Notes: a model not told the origin generated them from the letters alone. 64,000 nt of DNA from Rhizobium albus (GCA_030160035.1 BSNO01000001.1:1178001-1242000); one strand, 5' to 3'; numbered from the stretch's first letter, positions 34,323 through 43,952 are shown. Numbers and translations: made by a program.

Positions 34323-35518
34323 GCCTTGCCTCCGACGCGGGAGAGACGAGCGACGCCTTCGCCGCGCACATAGCCAACCGTGGTGACGAGCGCCGTGTCG
34401 ATCGGCTTGTCGAGCGCCTTGTCGTCGGCCTCGAACGGCGCGATCGCGCCATCTGCCTTCAACGCGAGCGCTGCGAGGCCGAGGCCAATTGGGAACTGGG
34501 CTTCCAGCGCGTGGCCAACGACGTTGGCATAGCGCCGCAGGATTGCATCGGGGAAGCTGTTGCGCCAGACCGACGCTTCGCGCTCGGTAATGCCGACGAG
34601 GCCGCTTGCGCCCGAAACGATGAGATCAGGTGTCGCCGCGCCGTCCATCATGCGTTGCAAACGGCGTTCGAGCCCCTCGTCATCGCGCGAGCCACGGTCC
34701 CCTTCGACAGCCTCGATTTCCGCGTAGATCGTTGCACCGCGGGCAGTTGCTCGTTCCCGCGATTCCAGCACCAGGAAGCAGGCTGCCGAACCGAGCACGA
34801 TGCCGCCGCCGGCCTGATTGGAGCGCGCGGCAAGCGGCTGCCAGTCGCCCTGCGCCAGCGCCTGGATGCCTTCGAACACGAAGTGCATGTCGGGACGTTC
34901 CGCCACATGTCCGCCACCGACCAGCGCGTGGGTGGATTGGCCCGCCCGGATCCGCGCGAACGCCGTTTCGACGGCCGAGATGCCGGCAGCCTCTTCGCCC
35001 ATGAAGGTGCGGGACGAGCCCGTGACCTTGTGGACGATCGAGATGTTCCCGGCCATCAGGTTCGACAGCTGCGCCAGGAACAGTGTTGGGCGCAATTCCG
35101 TCATCAGCTTCTCGTTGAGAAGCCGTTCGCGGTCGTTGTGGTTCGCCGCCTCGTCGATGATCAGCGTGTCGACGGTCAGATCACGCTCGCCGCCACCGGC
35201 CGCGACGATCATGTCCATCGACGCCGTCGCTTCCGCGTCGTCCTTCAGCCCGGCATCTTCGAGCGCCAGACCCGCCGTAAAGACGCCGAGACGCTGCCAG
35301 TCGTCCATCTGGCGCTGGTCGCCGCGCTTCGGAATCTGCGCCGACCAGTCGATTTCAGGCAGCGGGTGCACGGAATAGGGCGCATAGCGCGCATTGTCGA
35401 CGACCGGTTTCGGCGATGTGGTGCCGGCGAGCAGTGCTTCATGCGCCGAGCGGCCGACGCCGAGACTTGTAACGATACCGATGCCTGTGATCACGACCCG
35501 TTGCGGCGTAGTGTTCAT
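34319..35518 (-). CDS. fabF2XL: Beta-ketoacyl-ACP synthase homologue lacking catalytic residues
   Basis: This 399-residue KAS-fold protein starts PQRVVITGIGIVTSLG as in FabF. At the nucleophile region it reads RTFMGEEAAGISAV, so the cysteine is replaced, by my alignment by a glutamate. The first catalytic histidine segment becomes VSGASGLVGI, with no His. Only the second histidine remains (VVGHALEAQFPIG). It therefore resembles the chain-length-factor half of type II polyketide synthases. Overlaps of four bases couple it to fabZXL and fabF1XL. Confidence 0.92.
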   Translation of the reverse strand: MNTTPQRVVITGIGIVTSLGVGRSAHEALLAGTTSPKPVVDNARYAPYSVHPLPEIDWSAQIPKRGDQRQMDDWQRLGVFTAGLALEDAGLKDDAEATASMDMIVAAGGGERDLTVDTLIIDEAANHNDRERLLNEKLMTELRPTLFLAQLSNLMAGNISIVHKVTGSSRTFMGEEAAGISAVETAFARIRAGQSTHALVGGGHVAERPDMHFVFEGIQALAQGDWQPLAARSNQAGGGIVLGSAACFLVLESRERATARGATIYAEIEAVEGDRGSRDDEGLERRLQRMMDGAATPDLIVSGASGLVGITEREASVWRNSFPDAILRRYANVVGHALEAQFPIGLGLAALALKADGAIAPFEADDKALDKPIDTALVTTVGYVRGEGVARLSRVGGKA

Positions 35519-36018
35519 GTGGCGTCTCCAGAGACTGTGCGTCCGGCGCGATCCACTTTGATGGCGTCCATCAAGCCGATATCGAGCGCGCGCTTCTTCA
35601 CTTCGGCAGCGAGAACCGCATTATCGGCGGGCAGGATGCGCAGCTTCAGTTCGCAATCGGCGATGCGCTTTCCTTCGCGTTCGATCATGCCCTTCATCAC
35701 GGCAAAGCCAGAGCCTTCGTGCACCAGCGTTGCTGCGACCGACAGCGGCGTGTTGGGATCGACGAAGGTGCGGAGCTTCGCCTTGTCCACGGATACGAGG
35801 AAAGGCATCGATTCGAAGTTTGTTTTGGCCAGGATGAGATAGCCGGACGCCTGCGCCATGGTTTCGATCAGGAGCACGCCCGGCACGAGCGGCAGGCCTG
35901 GAAAATGGCCCTCGAAGACAGGACTCTTCTCGGGCGTGGTGGAGCGGGCAGCGAGCTTGCCGCCTTCGAGATCGACCGTTTCGACGCGATCGATCATCTG
36001 GAAATATTCAAGAAGCAT
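35515..36018 (-). CDS. fabZXL: 3-hydroxyacyl-ACP dehydratase of the VLCFA cluster
   Basis: This 167-residue hot-dog-fold dehydratase has the active-site histidine in EGHFPGLPLVPGV and the acidic residue in IETMAQASG. It should dehydrate 3-hydroxyacyl-AcpXL in very-long-chain elongation. The start MLLEYFQMIDRVE (ATG at 36018) matches the family; a start at 36033 adds five residues. A palindromic repeat separates it from acpXL by 132 bases, unlike the otherwise overlapping genes. Confidence 0.92.
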   Translation of the reverse strand: MLLEYFQMIDRVETVDLEGGKLAARSTTPEKSPVFEGHFPGLPLVPGVLLIETMAQASGYLILAKTNFESMPFLVSVDKAKLRTFVDPNTPLSVAATLVHEGSGFAVMKGMIEREGKRIADCELKLRILPADNAVLAAEVKKRALDIGLMDAIKVDRAGRTVSGDAT

Positions 36019-36046
36019 CCCGGCTCCGCCCATTCGAGGCGCTAGC

Positions 36047-36150
36047 GCGTTTCCAGGTGGATTGGATTCCGGCTCACCGCCAGGAAACGCGTCAAATCAA
36101 AAACTTGGAGTCATTGAGCGATTCGAAGAAAAGCGAAATCACTCCAGGGT
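36047..36150. repeat. Dispersed palindromic repeat, copy B
   Basis: The 44-base core 36047-36090 starts GCGTTTCC and ends GGAAACGC, as does the copy at 3220-3263. It lies inside the acpXL-fabZXL operon, where it could form an mRNA hairpin that separates acyl carrier message from enzyme message. Confidence 0.7.
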
Positions 36151-36435
36151 TCAGCTTGCGGCCTTGGCGGCGCGCAGCTCGTCGATCTTGGCGCAGAGGT
36201 TCTTCAGCACGAAGTATTCTTCGGTGGAAACCTGGCCGTCATTCACTTCCTGGGTCCACTTTTCGAGCGGGATCTTGATGCCGAATTCCTTGTCGATCGC
36301 AAAGACGATGTCGAGGAAGTCGAGGCTGTCGATGCCCAGATCGTCGATCGTGTGGCTTTCGGGCGTGATCTTGTCGCGGTCGATTTCGCTGGTTTCCGCG
36401 ATGATGTCGGCGACTTTGTCGAAGGTGGCGGACAC
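36151..36435 (-). CDS. acpXL: Specialised acyl carrier protein for very-long-chain fatty acids
   Basis: This 94-residue acyl carrier has the phosphopantetheine serine in [15 protein letters not shown] (Ser37). It carries the 27-hydroxyoctacosanoyl chain to lipid A. I choose GTG at 36435 because GAGGA stands seven bases ahead and the product starts [12 protein letters not shown] as in other AcpXL. The ATG at 36459 has no RBS and adds eight residues. It heads the minus-strand operon; the promoter lies in the 190-base gap to the divergent adenine deaminase gene. Confidence 0.95.
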   Translation of the reverse strand: MSATFDKVADIIAETSEIDRDKITPESHTIDDLGIDSLDFLDIVFAIDKEFGIKIPLEKWTQEVNDGQVSTEEYFVLKNLCAKIDELRAAKAAS

Positions 36436-36625
36436 GAAGAATTCCTCATCTGATGCCATTTTGCGGAGGAGCTATAGGGAAAAGCCGACGGATTGCCAAT
36501 GGCCGCCGGGGCCTTTCACGGGCAGCGACAGGATCGCCGTGCTGCGTGTTTACGTGCACATGCGAACTGGCGTATCGCTTGCTTCAAGCGACGATGAAGA
36601 CGTGTCAGCCGGAAGGACAGCTCCC

Positions 36626-38416
36626 ATGACGATCAAGACTTGGCCTGAAGCCGCCCGCCGCCTGATCGGCGTGGCCGCCGGTCGCGAACCTGCCGACACG
36701 GTGATCCGCAACGGCCGGTGGGTGAATGTCCATTCGGGCGAAATCATAGAGGCGACGGATATCGCGATCGCCGAGGGGCGATTCGCCTATTGTGGCCCCG
36801 ATGCCTTGGCGATGATCGGCCCCGACACGCGGGTGATCGATGCCGACGGGCGCTATCTGGTGCCCGGGCTTTGCGATGCGCACATGCACGTGGAATCGGG
36901 CATGCTGACGGTCGGTGAATTCGTGCGGGCCGTTCTGCCGCACGGCACGACCTCGATGTTCATCGATCCGCACGAGATCGCCAACGTTCTCGGTCTTGCC
37001 GGCGTGAAGCTGATGCATGACGAGGCGGTGCTCCAGCCGATCAACGTCTATGTCCAGATGCCGTCCTGCGCACCGTCGGCACCTGGGCTCGAAACCACGG
37101 GCTTCGAGATTACACCGGATGACGTGGCGCACGCGATGGCCTGGCCGCAGATCATCGGGCTCGGCGAGATGATGAACTTTCCGGGCGTTGCCAATGCCGA
37201 CCCGAAGATGCTTGGCGAGATCGCCGCGACGCAGAATGCCGGCAAGACGGTCGGCGGCCACTATGCCTCGCCCGATCTCGGTTCCGCCTTCCACGCTTAT
37301 GTGGCCGGCGGCCCGGCCGACGATCACGAGGGGACGCGGGAAGAGGACGCGATCGCACGTGTGCGCCAGGGCATGCGCGCGATGCTCCGGCTCGGATCGG
37401 CCTGGTACGACGTGAAGAGCCAGATCACGGCCGTGACCGAAAAGGGGCTCGATGCCTCCAATTTCATCCTGTGCACCGACGACAGCCATTCCGGAACGCT
37501 GGTCAATGACGGGCACATGAACCGGGTCGTGCGCCACGCCATCGAATGCGGTGCATCGCCGATGCAGGCAATCCAGATGGCGACGATCAACACGGCGCGT
37601 CATTTCGGTCTGGAGCGTGAGCTCGGCTCGATCACGCCTGGCCGACGCGCCGACCTGATCCTCACCTCCGACCTTGAAACGCTGCCTGTGGAACTGGTGC
37701 TGGCCCGCGGCGTGGTTGCTGCCGAAAAGGGTATCTGCACGGTCGAGCGCGTGGCGTTCGAATACCCGGACACAGCACGCGATACGGTCAAGCTCGGCCG
37801 TGCGCTGGTATCGGTCGATTTCGACATTCATGCGCCGAAGGGCTCGGACATCGTTACCGCCAATGTCATCGGCATGGTCGAGAACCAGGCGCCGACGCGG
37901 GCGCTACAGGTCGAGTTGCCGGTGCGTGACGGTCTTGTTCGCGGCGACCGCGACCGCGATGTCTGCCAGATCGCGCTTGTCGAGCGCCACCGCGCGACCG
38001 GCGGCGTCGTCAACGGCTTCGTCTCCGGTTTCGGCTACAAGGGCGCTTGCGCCGTTGCCTCCACGGTGGCCCATGACAGCCACCACATGATCGTCGTCGG
38101 CACGTCGAAGGAGAACATGGCGGAAGCGGCCAACCGGCTGGCGGCAGTCGGCGGCGGCATCTGCGTCTTCAAGGACGGCAAGGAAATAGCGCTCGTCGAA
38201 CTGCCGATCGCCGGCCTGATGTCGGACGAGCCCGCAGAGATCGTGGCCGAGAAAGCGCAGCGCATGGTCGATGCCATGGCCGAATGCGGCTGCACGCTGA
38301 ACAATGCCTATATGCAGCATTCGCTGCTGGCGCTTGTCGTCATCCCCGAGCTGCGCATTTCCGATCTGGGTCTGGTCGACGTGCGCAAATTCGAGTTCGT
38401 GGAACTGTTCGCCTGA
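36626..38416 (+). CDS. ade: Adenine deaminase
   Basis: This 596-residue amidohydrolase deaminates adenine to hypoxanthine in purine salvage. Features: an N-terminal beta-sandwich segment (RNGRWVNVHSGEI), the metal motif LCDAHMHVESGM, IDPHEIANV, a later active-site aspartate in CTDDSHSGTLV, and the Ade-specific C-terminal domain (GFGYKGACAVASTVAHDSHH). ATG at 36626 was chosen; the open frame upstream runs antisense through acpXL. It is divergent from acpXL. Confidence 0.94.
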   Translation: MTIKTWPEAARRLIGVAAGREPADTVIRNGRWVNVHSGEIIEATDIAIAEGRFAYCGPDALAMIGPDTRVIDADGRYLVPGLCDAHMHVESGMLTVGEFVRAVLPHGTTSMFIDPHEIANVLGLAGVKLMHDEAVLQPINVYVQMPSCAPSAPGLETTGFEITPDDVAHAMAWPQIIGLGEMMNFPGVANADPKMLGEIAATQNAGKTVGGHYASPDLGSAFHAYVAGGPADDHEGTREEDAIARVRQGMRAMLRLGSAWYDVKSQITAVTEKGLDASNFILCTDDSHSGTLVNDGHMNRVVRHAIECGASPMQAIQMATINTARHFGLERELGSITPGRRADLILTSDLETLPVELVLARGVVAAEKGICTVERVAFEYPDTARDTVKLGRALVSVDFDIHAPKGSDIVTANVIGMVENQAPTRALQVELPVRDGLVRGDRDRDVCQIALVERHRATGGVVNGFVSGFGYKGACAVASTVAHDSHHMIVVGTSKENMAEAANRLAAVGGGICVFKDGKEIALVELPIAGLMSDEPAEIVAEKAQRMVDAMAECGCTLNNAYMQHSLLALVVIPELRISDLGLVDVRKFEFVELFA

Positions 38417-38504
38417 GCTTGTTCTTCATCACAGATGCATGAGCGGGGTTGCGATCCGGCCGTCTAAATCCATTTAGATGGTCGGATTTCAATGGATCGA
38501 AGAC

Positions 38505-39920
38505 ATGCCTCAAGCAGAAATCGGCCTGATCGGCCTTGGCGTGATGGGCAGCAATCTCGCGCTCAACATCGCTGAAAACGCCAGCACCATCGCAGTCGCC
38601 AACCGCACGACCGAAAAGGTCGATGCCTTCCATGCCGAAGCCGGAGCGCTCAAAGACCGGATCGTGCCCTGCCACTCGCTGGAAGCTCTTGTCGGCGCCA
38701 TCCGTGCACCGCGGCCGATCATCATCATGACGAAGGCAGGGGCGGCGGTCGACGAGCAGATCGCAGCGCTGCGGCCGCTGCTGGAAGCGGGCGACATCAT
38801 CATCGATGCCGGCAATGCCAACTTCCACGATACGGTGCGTCGGTCGAAGGAACTGGAAGATACCGGCCTTACCTTTATCGGCATGGGTGTGTCCGGCGGT
38901 GAGGAGGGTGCCCGTTACGGTCCCTCGATTATGGTCGGTGGCACGGCAGAGGCCTATCGGCGCGTCGAGCCCATGCTGAAGGCGATCGCTGCCCGTTTCG
39001 AAGGCGAGCCTTGCGTCGCCCATCTCGGAGCCGACGGCGCCGGCCATTTCGTCAAGACGATTCACAATGGCATCGAATATGCCGACATGCAGATGATCGC
39101 CGAGATCTACGGCATCATGCGCGATGGTCTCGGCATGGCCCCGGCCGAGATGGCCGACATCTTTGCACGCTGGAACGAGGGACCGCTCAATTCCTACCTG
39201 ATCGAGGTGACGGCGAAGGCACTCGCGGCCAAGGACGTGGAGACAGGCGGCGCGCTCGTCGACCAGATCCTCGACAGTGCGGGCCAGAAGGGTACGGGAC
39301 GCTGGGCGGCGATCGAGGCGCAGATGATCGGCGTTGCCGCAACCACGATCGAATCGGCGGTGGCTGCGCGCATTCTGTCGGCCATGAAGGCGGAGCGCGA
39401 AGCGGCCGAACAGGTCTTCGGTCTAATCGAACCGCTCGATGCGTCGATCGACCGGGTGGCTATCATCGACCAGCTCGAGCAGGCTTTGCTTGCAGCGAAG
39501 ATCGCGGCCTATGCGCAAGGGTTCGCGGTGATGGCTGGCGCAACTGCCGATCACGGCTGGGACCTGCCGCTCGCAACCATCGCGCGGATCTGGCGTGCGG
39601 GCTGCATCATCCGATCACAATTCCTTGACGAGATCGCAGCCACTTTCGAGGCCGAGAGCGGGACGGCCAATCTTCTCGTCACGCCGCGGTTCTCGGCGAT
39701 GATGAGGGACGCGTCCGCCGGCCTGCGCAAGATCGTCGCTCTATCGGCGACCTCCGGTATACCGACACCGGCGCTTTCTGCGGCGCTCGCCTATTTCGAT
39801 ACCTATCGGCAGGCACGCGGTACGGCCAACCTCATCCAGGCGCAGCGCGATTTTTTTGGGGCGCACGGCTTCGAACGGCTGGACGGATCGGGCCCGCACC
39901 ACGGGCAATGGAACGCCTGA
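38505..39920 (+). CDS. gnd: 6-phosphogluconate dehydrogenase (decarboxylating)
   Basis: This 471-residue enzyme oxidises 6-phosphogluconate to ribulose 5-phosphate and CO2 with NADP. Motifs: IGLIGLGVMGSNLALNIAE (nucleotide-binding), GMGVSGGEEGARYGPSIM, and FVKTIHNGIEYADMQMIAE with the catalytic lysine. Full length for the long-chain form. ATG at 38505 gives the usual start; ATG at 38478 adds nine residues. It is followed by its own terminator. Confidence 0.95.
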   Translation: MPQAEIGLIGLGVMGSNLALNIAENASTIAVANRTTEKVDAFHAEAGALKDRIVPCHSLEALVGAIRAPRPIIIMTKAGAAVDEQIAALRPLLEAGDIIIDAGNANFHDTVRRSKELEDTGLTFIGMGVSGGEEGARYGPSIMVGGTAEAYRRVEPMLKAIAARFEGEPCVAHLGADGAGHFVKTIHNGIEYADMQMIAEIYGIMRDGLGMAPAEMADIFARWNEGPLNSYLIEVTAKALAAKDVETGGALVDQILDSAGQKGTGRWAAIEAQMIGVAATTIESAVAARILSAMKAEREAAEQVFGLIEPLDASIDRVAIIDQLEQALLAAKIAAYAQGFAVMAGATADHGWDLPLATIARIWRAGCIIRSQFLDEIAATFEAESGTANLLVTPRFSAMMRDASAGLRKIVALSATSGIPTPALSAALAYFDTYRQARGTANLIQAQRDFFGAHGFERLDGSGPHHGQWNA

Positions 39921-39953
39921 CGGGCAGGTAGATCACATAACCAGCCTACACTG

Positions 39954-39982
39954 AACGGAGCCTCTCAAGGGCTCCGTTTTCG
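39954..39982 (+). terminator. Rho-independent terminator of gnd
   Basis: AACGGAGCC (39954-39962) pairs with GGCTCCGTT (39970-39978) around TCTCAAG, followed by TTCGTTT. It lies 34 bases after the gnd stop. Confidence 0.85.
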
Positions 39983-40169
39983 TTTGCGGGAACACGGCGC
40001 GAAGAATTTTTTGATCGGATGATAAAAAAATTGACGCCTTAAATTTTTCCGCTCATTCTCACTGCAATAAGAAGACGCCGGATCGGCAGACCCACAAAAA
40101 ATCGGCACGCATCGGGGTGGGACCGGGCGGCTGACCGAGGGCGCGACCGGCTGAACCCGAGGTGGAACA

Positions 40170-41528
40170 ATGACGATTTCCGTGCCAGCCGCACGGGACG
40201 TGAAGCCTGGCCGGCTCGCGCCCGAGGAGTATTCGACGAATTTCTCCGACCTGCATCCGCCGCTCGATCGCCACGAGGCGTTCGTAGAGGCCGATCGTTG
40301 CTATTTCTGCTACGATGCGCCGTGCATGAATGCGTGTCCGACCTCGATCGACATTCCGCTCTTCATCCGTCAGATCGCCGCCGACAACCCGACGGGCGCG
40401 GCCAAGACTATTCTCAAATCCAACATCATGGGCGGCATGTGCGCCCGCGTCTGTCCGACCGAGACGCTGTGCGAAGAGGTCTGCGTGCGCGAAGTGGCGG
40501 AAGGCAAGCCGGTCAAGATCGGTCAGTTGCAGCGCTACGCGACTGACTATCTGATGGAGACCGCTGCGACGCACCCGTTCACGCGGGCCGAACCGACGGG
40601 CAAGCGGGTCGCGGTCGTCGGCGCCGGTCCGGCCGGTCTGTCCTGCGCCCATCGTCTTGCCGCGCTCGGCCATGACGTGACGGTGTTCGATGCCCGCGAA
40701 AAGGCCGGCGGCCTCAACGAATACGGGATCGCTGCCTATAAGTCGGTTGACGGCTTCGCTCAGGCGGAACTGGACTTCATCCTCGGCATCGGCGGCATCG
40801 AAATCAAGGCTTCGACGGCGCTTGGCCGCGACATCGCTCTTTCGGATCTGACGGCCGATTTCGATGCGGTCTTCCTCGGAATGGGCCTGCCGGGCGTGAA
40901 CGATCTCGGTCTCGACGGTGAGGATGCCGAAGGCTCAATCGATGCGGTCGATTATATCGCCAAGCTCCGCCAGACGGACGATCTTGCATCGCTGCCGGTT
41001 GGTCGCCGCGTCGTCGTCATCGGCGGCGGCATGACGGCGATCGATGTTGCGACGCAGGTCAAGCTGCTCGGCGCGGAAGACGTGACGATCTGCTACCGCC
41101 GCGGCCAGGAGGCGATGAATGCGTCCGAATACGAGCAGGAAGTCGCCAAGACCGCAGGCGTCACGATCCGTCACTGGCTGAAGCCGAAGTCGCTCCTGCG
41201 CGGCGAGGGCGGCGCGATCGTCGGTATCGAACTGGAATACACCGCGCAGCCGAACGGTCAGCTCATCGGTACCGGCGAAACGATGATCCTGCCGGCCGAC
41301 CAGGTCTTCAAGGCAATCGGCCAGACCTTCGATGCCGGTCCGCTCGCCGGCACGGCCATCCGACTCGAAAAGGGCCGCATCCTGACCGATGAGAAGCGGC
41401 GTACATCGCTCGCCAAGGTCTGGGCCGGTGGCGACTGCATCTTCGGCGGCGAGGACCTGACGGTCGTCTCCGTCGAAGACGGCAAGATCGCCGCCATGGA
41501 CATCCACGCCGCCTTGATGGGCGCTTGA
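40170..41528 (+). CDS. preT: NAD-dependent dihydropyrimidine dehydrogenase, electron-transfer subunit
   Basis: This 452-residue GltD-like flavoprotein has an N-terminal domain with cysteine clusters (CYFCYDAPCMNACP, MCARVCPTETLCEEVC) for [4Fe-4S] centres. The FAD site is VAVVGAGPAGLSCAHRL and the NAD site VVVIGGGMTAIDVA. With PreA it reduces uracil and thymine to the dihydro forms. The AT-rich upstream region (about 40010-40075) probably holds the promoter. It is followed after 15 bases by preA. Confidence 0.93.
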   Translation: MTISVPAARDVKPGRLAPEEYSTNFSDLHPPLDRHEAFVEADRCYFCYDAPCMNACPTSIDIPLFIRQIAADNPTGAAKTILKSNIMGGMCARVCPTETLCEEVCVREVAEGKPVKIGQLQRYATDYLMETAATHPFTRAEPTGKRVAVVGAGPAGLSCAHRLAALGHDVTVFDAREKAGGLNEYGIAAYKSVDGFAQAELDFILGIGGIEIKASTALGRDIALSDLTADFDAVFLGMGLPGVNDLGLDGEDAEGSIDAVDYIAKLRQTDDLASLPVGRRVVVIGGGMTAIDVATQVKLLGAEDVTICYRRGQEAMNASEYEQEVAKTAGVTIRHWLKPKSLLRGEGGAIVGIELEYTAQPNGQLIGTGETMILPADQVFKAIGQTFDAGPLAGTAIRLEKGRILTDEKRRTSLAKVWAGGDCIFGGEDLTVVSVEDGKIAAMDIHAALMGA

Positions 41529-41543
41529 GAAAGGGACGAGACA

Positions 41544-42857
41544 ATGGCTGATCTTTCCACCAATTTTCTCGGCATCAAGTCGCCCAATCCGTTCTGGCTG
41601 GCTTCGGCGCCGCCGACCGACAAGGCCTACAATGTCGAGCGCGCCTTCGAAGCCGGGTGGGGCGGGGTCGTCTGGAAGACGCTCGGCTCGGAAGGGCCTC
41701 CGGTCGTCAACGTCAACGGCCCGCGCTATGGCGCGATCTGGGGTCCGGACCGGCGCCTGCTCGGCCTGAACAATATCGAGCTCATCACCGACCGCGACCT
41801 TGAGACGAATTTGCGCGAGATCGCCGAGGTCAAGCGGCGCTGGCCGGACCGCGCGATGATCGCCTCGATCATGGTTCCCTGCGAGGAAGCCGAGTGGAAG
41901 GCGATCCTGCCGCGCGTCGAGGATACGGGCGCCGACGGGATCGAACTCAATTTCGGCTGCCCGCACGGCATGAGCGAGCGCGGCATGGGTGCGGCCGTCG
42001 GGCAGGTGCCGGAATACATCCAGATGGTCGCCGAGTGGTGCAAGATGTATTCGCGCCTGCCGGTCATCGTGAAGCTGACGCCGAACATTACGGATATCCG
42101 CTATCCGGCCCGTGCGGCAAAGCGCGGTGGTGCGGATGCGGTCTCGCTGATCAACACCATCTCGTCGATCACGTCGGTCAATCTCGACACCTTCTCGCCC
42201 GAACCATCCATCGACGGCAAGGGATCGCATGGCGGCTATTGCGGCCCGGCGGTAAAGCCGATTGCGCTCAACATGGTAGCGGAAATCGCGCGGGATGGCG
42301 AAACGCGCGGGCTGCCCATCTCGGGCATCGGTGGCGTCACGACCTGGCGCGATGCGGCCGAGTTCATCGCGCTCGGCTGCGGCACCGTGCAGGTCTGCAC
42401 GGCAGCCATGACCTACGGCTTCAAGATCGTTCAGGAAATGATCGACGGTCTTTCCGACTGGATGGACGAGAGGGGCTACCGCACGATCTCGGACTTCCAG
42501 GGCATGGCGGTGCCGAACGTCACGGACTGGCAGTATCTCAACCTCAACTACGTGACCAAGGCACGTATCGATCAGGATCTCTGCATCAAGTGTGGCCGCT
42601 GCCACATCGCCTGCGAGGACACGTCGCATCAGGCCATCACGTCGATGGTCGATGGCGTTCGCCACTTCGAGGTGATGGACGACGAGTGCGTCGGCTGCAA
42701 TCTCTGCGTCAATGTCTGCCCGGTGGAAGACTGCATCACGATGGAGCAGCTCGTTGCCGGCGCCGATCCGCGGACCGGCCGTCCGATCGACCCGAACTAC
42801 GCCAACTGGACGCAGCACCCGAACAACCCGATGGCCGTCAAGGAAGCTGCCGAGTAA
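41544..42857 (+). CDS. preA: NAD-dependent dihydropyrimidine dehydrogenase, catalytic subunit
   Basis: This 437-residue protein has an FMN barrel of the dihydroorotate-dehydrogenase type (NPFWLASAPPTDKAYNVERA, ELNFGCPHGMSERGMGAAVG, SGIGGVTTWRDAAEFIALG). Two C-terminal [4Fe-4S] motifs follow: CIKCGRCHIAC and CVGCNLCVNVCP. It catalyses the first step of reductive pyrimidine degradation. The hydantoinase and ureidopropionase genes that continue the pathway are 4-6 kb downstream. Confidence 0.95.
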   Translation: MADLSTNFLGIKSPNPFWLASAPPTDKAYNVERAFEAGWGGVVWKTLGSEGPPVVNVNGPRYGAIWGPDRRLLGLNNIELITDRDLETNLREIAEVKRRWPDRAMIASIMVPCEEAEWKAILPRVEDTGADGIELNFGCPHGMSERGMGAAVGQVPEYIQMVAEWCKMYSRLPVIVKLTPNITDIRYPARAAKRGGADAVSLINTISSITSVNLDTFSPEPSIDGKGSHGGYCGPAVKPIALNMVAEIARDGETRGLPISGIGGVTTWRDAAEFIALGCGTVQVCTAAMTYGFKIVQEMIDGLSDWMDERGYRTISDFQGMAVPNVTDWQYLNLNYVTKARIDQDLCIKCGRCHIACEDTSHQAITSMVDGVRHFEVMDDECVGCNLCVNVCPVEDCITMEQLVAGADPRTGRPIDPNYANWTQHPNNPMAVKEAAE

Positions 42858-42890
42858 GCAGACGCGTCGTTCTCCTTCAAAAAGACTTTC

Positions 42891-42926
42891 GAGCCCCGGT
42901 GTGACCGCCGGGGCTCTCTTCGTTTT
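42891..42926 (+). terminator. Rho-independent terminator of preTA
   Basis: GAGCCCCGG (42891-42899) pairs with CCGGGGCTC (42908-42916), followed by TCTTCGTTTT. It lies 34 bases after the preA stop. Confidence 0.85.
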
Positions 42927-42986
42927 GCCACACGCATAGCTGCTGACGATCTGGCATCGCTTCACGAAGCCGGGTAGGGATCAGCC

Positions 42987-43952
42987 ATGCGCACAGATGT
43001 TCAGCAGGCCTCGATCTCCGACAGTCCGGTTCGGCCGGCAACCACCAGCTACGCCATTGGGCGGGAGAAGCTTTTCGGGCATCTCGCGATGGTCGGTTTC
43101 GCGCTGATCGTCGCGATATCGTTCTCGCTCGGCTCGCGGGCGGCGCCGCACATCGGGCCGGTGGCTCTCAATGCCATACGGTTCGCCATCGGCGTCGCGA
43201 TCATGGCGGTGGCGGCGGCAGTCCTTCTGCGTGGCACGCCGCACCGGCTCTTGTCCGTGCCGCGCGCGCCATGGCGCTACCTGGTGCTGGGCGCCCTGAT
43301 GGCGATCTATTTCGTCACCATGTTCATTTCGCTCGGCCTGACGAGCCCGGTATCGAGCGGCGCCGTCTTCACGCTCATCCCGTTCATGAGCGCCGGCTTC
43401 GGCTTCCTGCTGCTCGGCCAGAAGGCAAGTCCCGTCGTGCTCATCAGCCTGCTGGTCGCCGGCGCCGGTGCCGTATGGGTGATCTTTGGCGGAAGGCTCG
43501 ACGCGCTGCTCGGTTTCCAGATCGGCACTGGAGAGGCGATCTTCTTCATCGGCTGCGTCGCACACGCGATCTACGCGCCGCTCGTCAAGAAGTTCAATCG
43601 AGGCGAGCCCATTGTCTACTTCACGTTCTGGACGCTCTTTGGCACGGCACTTTGCATCATCGTCTATGGCGCAGGCGAGATCGCGCGCACCGACTGGGCA
43701 AATTTGCCCGGCATCGTCTGGCTGACGGTCGTCTATCTCGCGATCTTCGCGACGGGGGTGAGTTTCTTCCTGCTTCAATACGCGTCGATGCGTCTGCCCG
43801 TCTCGAAAGTGTTCGGCTATTCCTACCTGATTCCAAGCATCATCATCGTGCTGGAAGGCTTGTCCGGGGCAGGGTGGACGACGTTGAGCGTGCTTGCCGG
43901 CGCGCTCGTAACCGTGCTTGGGCTCGTGGTGCTCGTGGTCGCAGCCGATTAG
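42987..43952 (+). CDS. DMT-superfamily (EamA) transporter
   Basis: This 321-residue membrane protein has about ten predicted helices in two EamA repeats (LIVAISFSLGSRAAPHIGP in the first; FATGVSFFLLQYASMRLPVS in the second). Members export or import amino acids, nucleobases or other metabolites; the substrate cannot be read from sequence. Position between preTA and the rutR-like gene suggests a pyrimidine or beta-alanine related substrate. Its end overlaps the convergent EthD-like gene by four bases. Confidence 0.85.
   Translation: MRTDVQQASISDSPVRPATTSYAIGREKLFGHLAMVGFALIVAISFSLGSRAAPHIGPVALNAIRFAIGVAIMAVAAAVLLRGTPHRLLSVPRAPWRYLVLGALMAIYFVTMFISLGLTSPVSSGAVFTLIPFMSAGFGFLLLGQKASPVVLISLLVAGAGAVWVIFGGRLDALLGFQIGTGEAIFFIGCVAHAIYAPLVKKFNRGEPIVYFTFWTLFGTALCIIVYGAGEIARTDWANLPGIVWLTVVYLAIFATGVSFFLLQYASMRLPVSKVFGYSYLIPSIIIVLEGLSGAGWTTLSVLAGALVTVLGLVVLVVAAD

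Noticed and set aside
40935-42965. 676-codon open frame antisense to preT/preA
   Set aside because: It is a mirror of the strong third-position GC of preT/preA. The translation is His/Arg/Asp-rich without any recognisable domain, while both sense genes are full-length known families.
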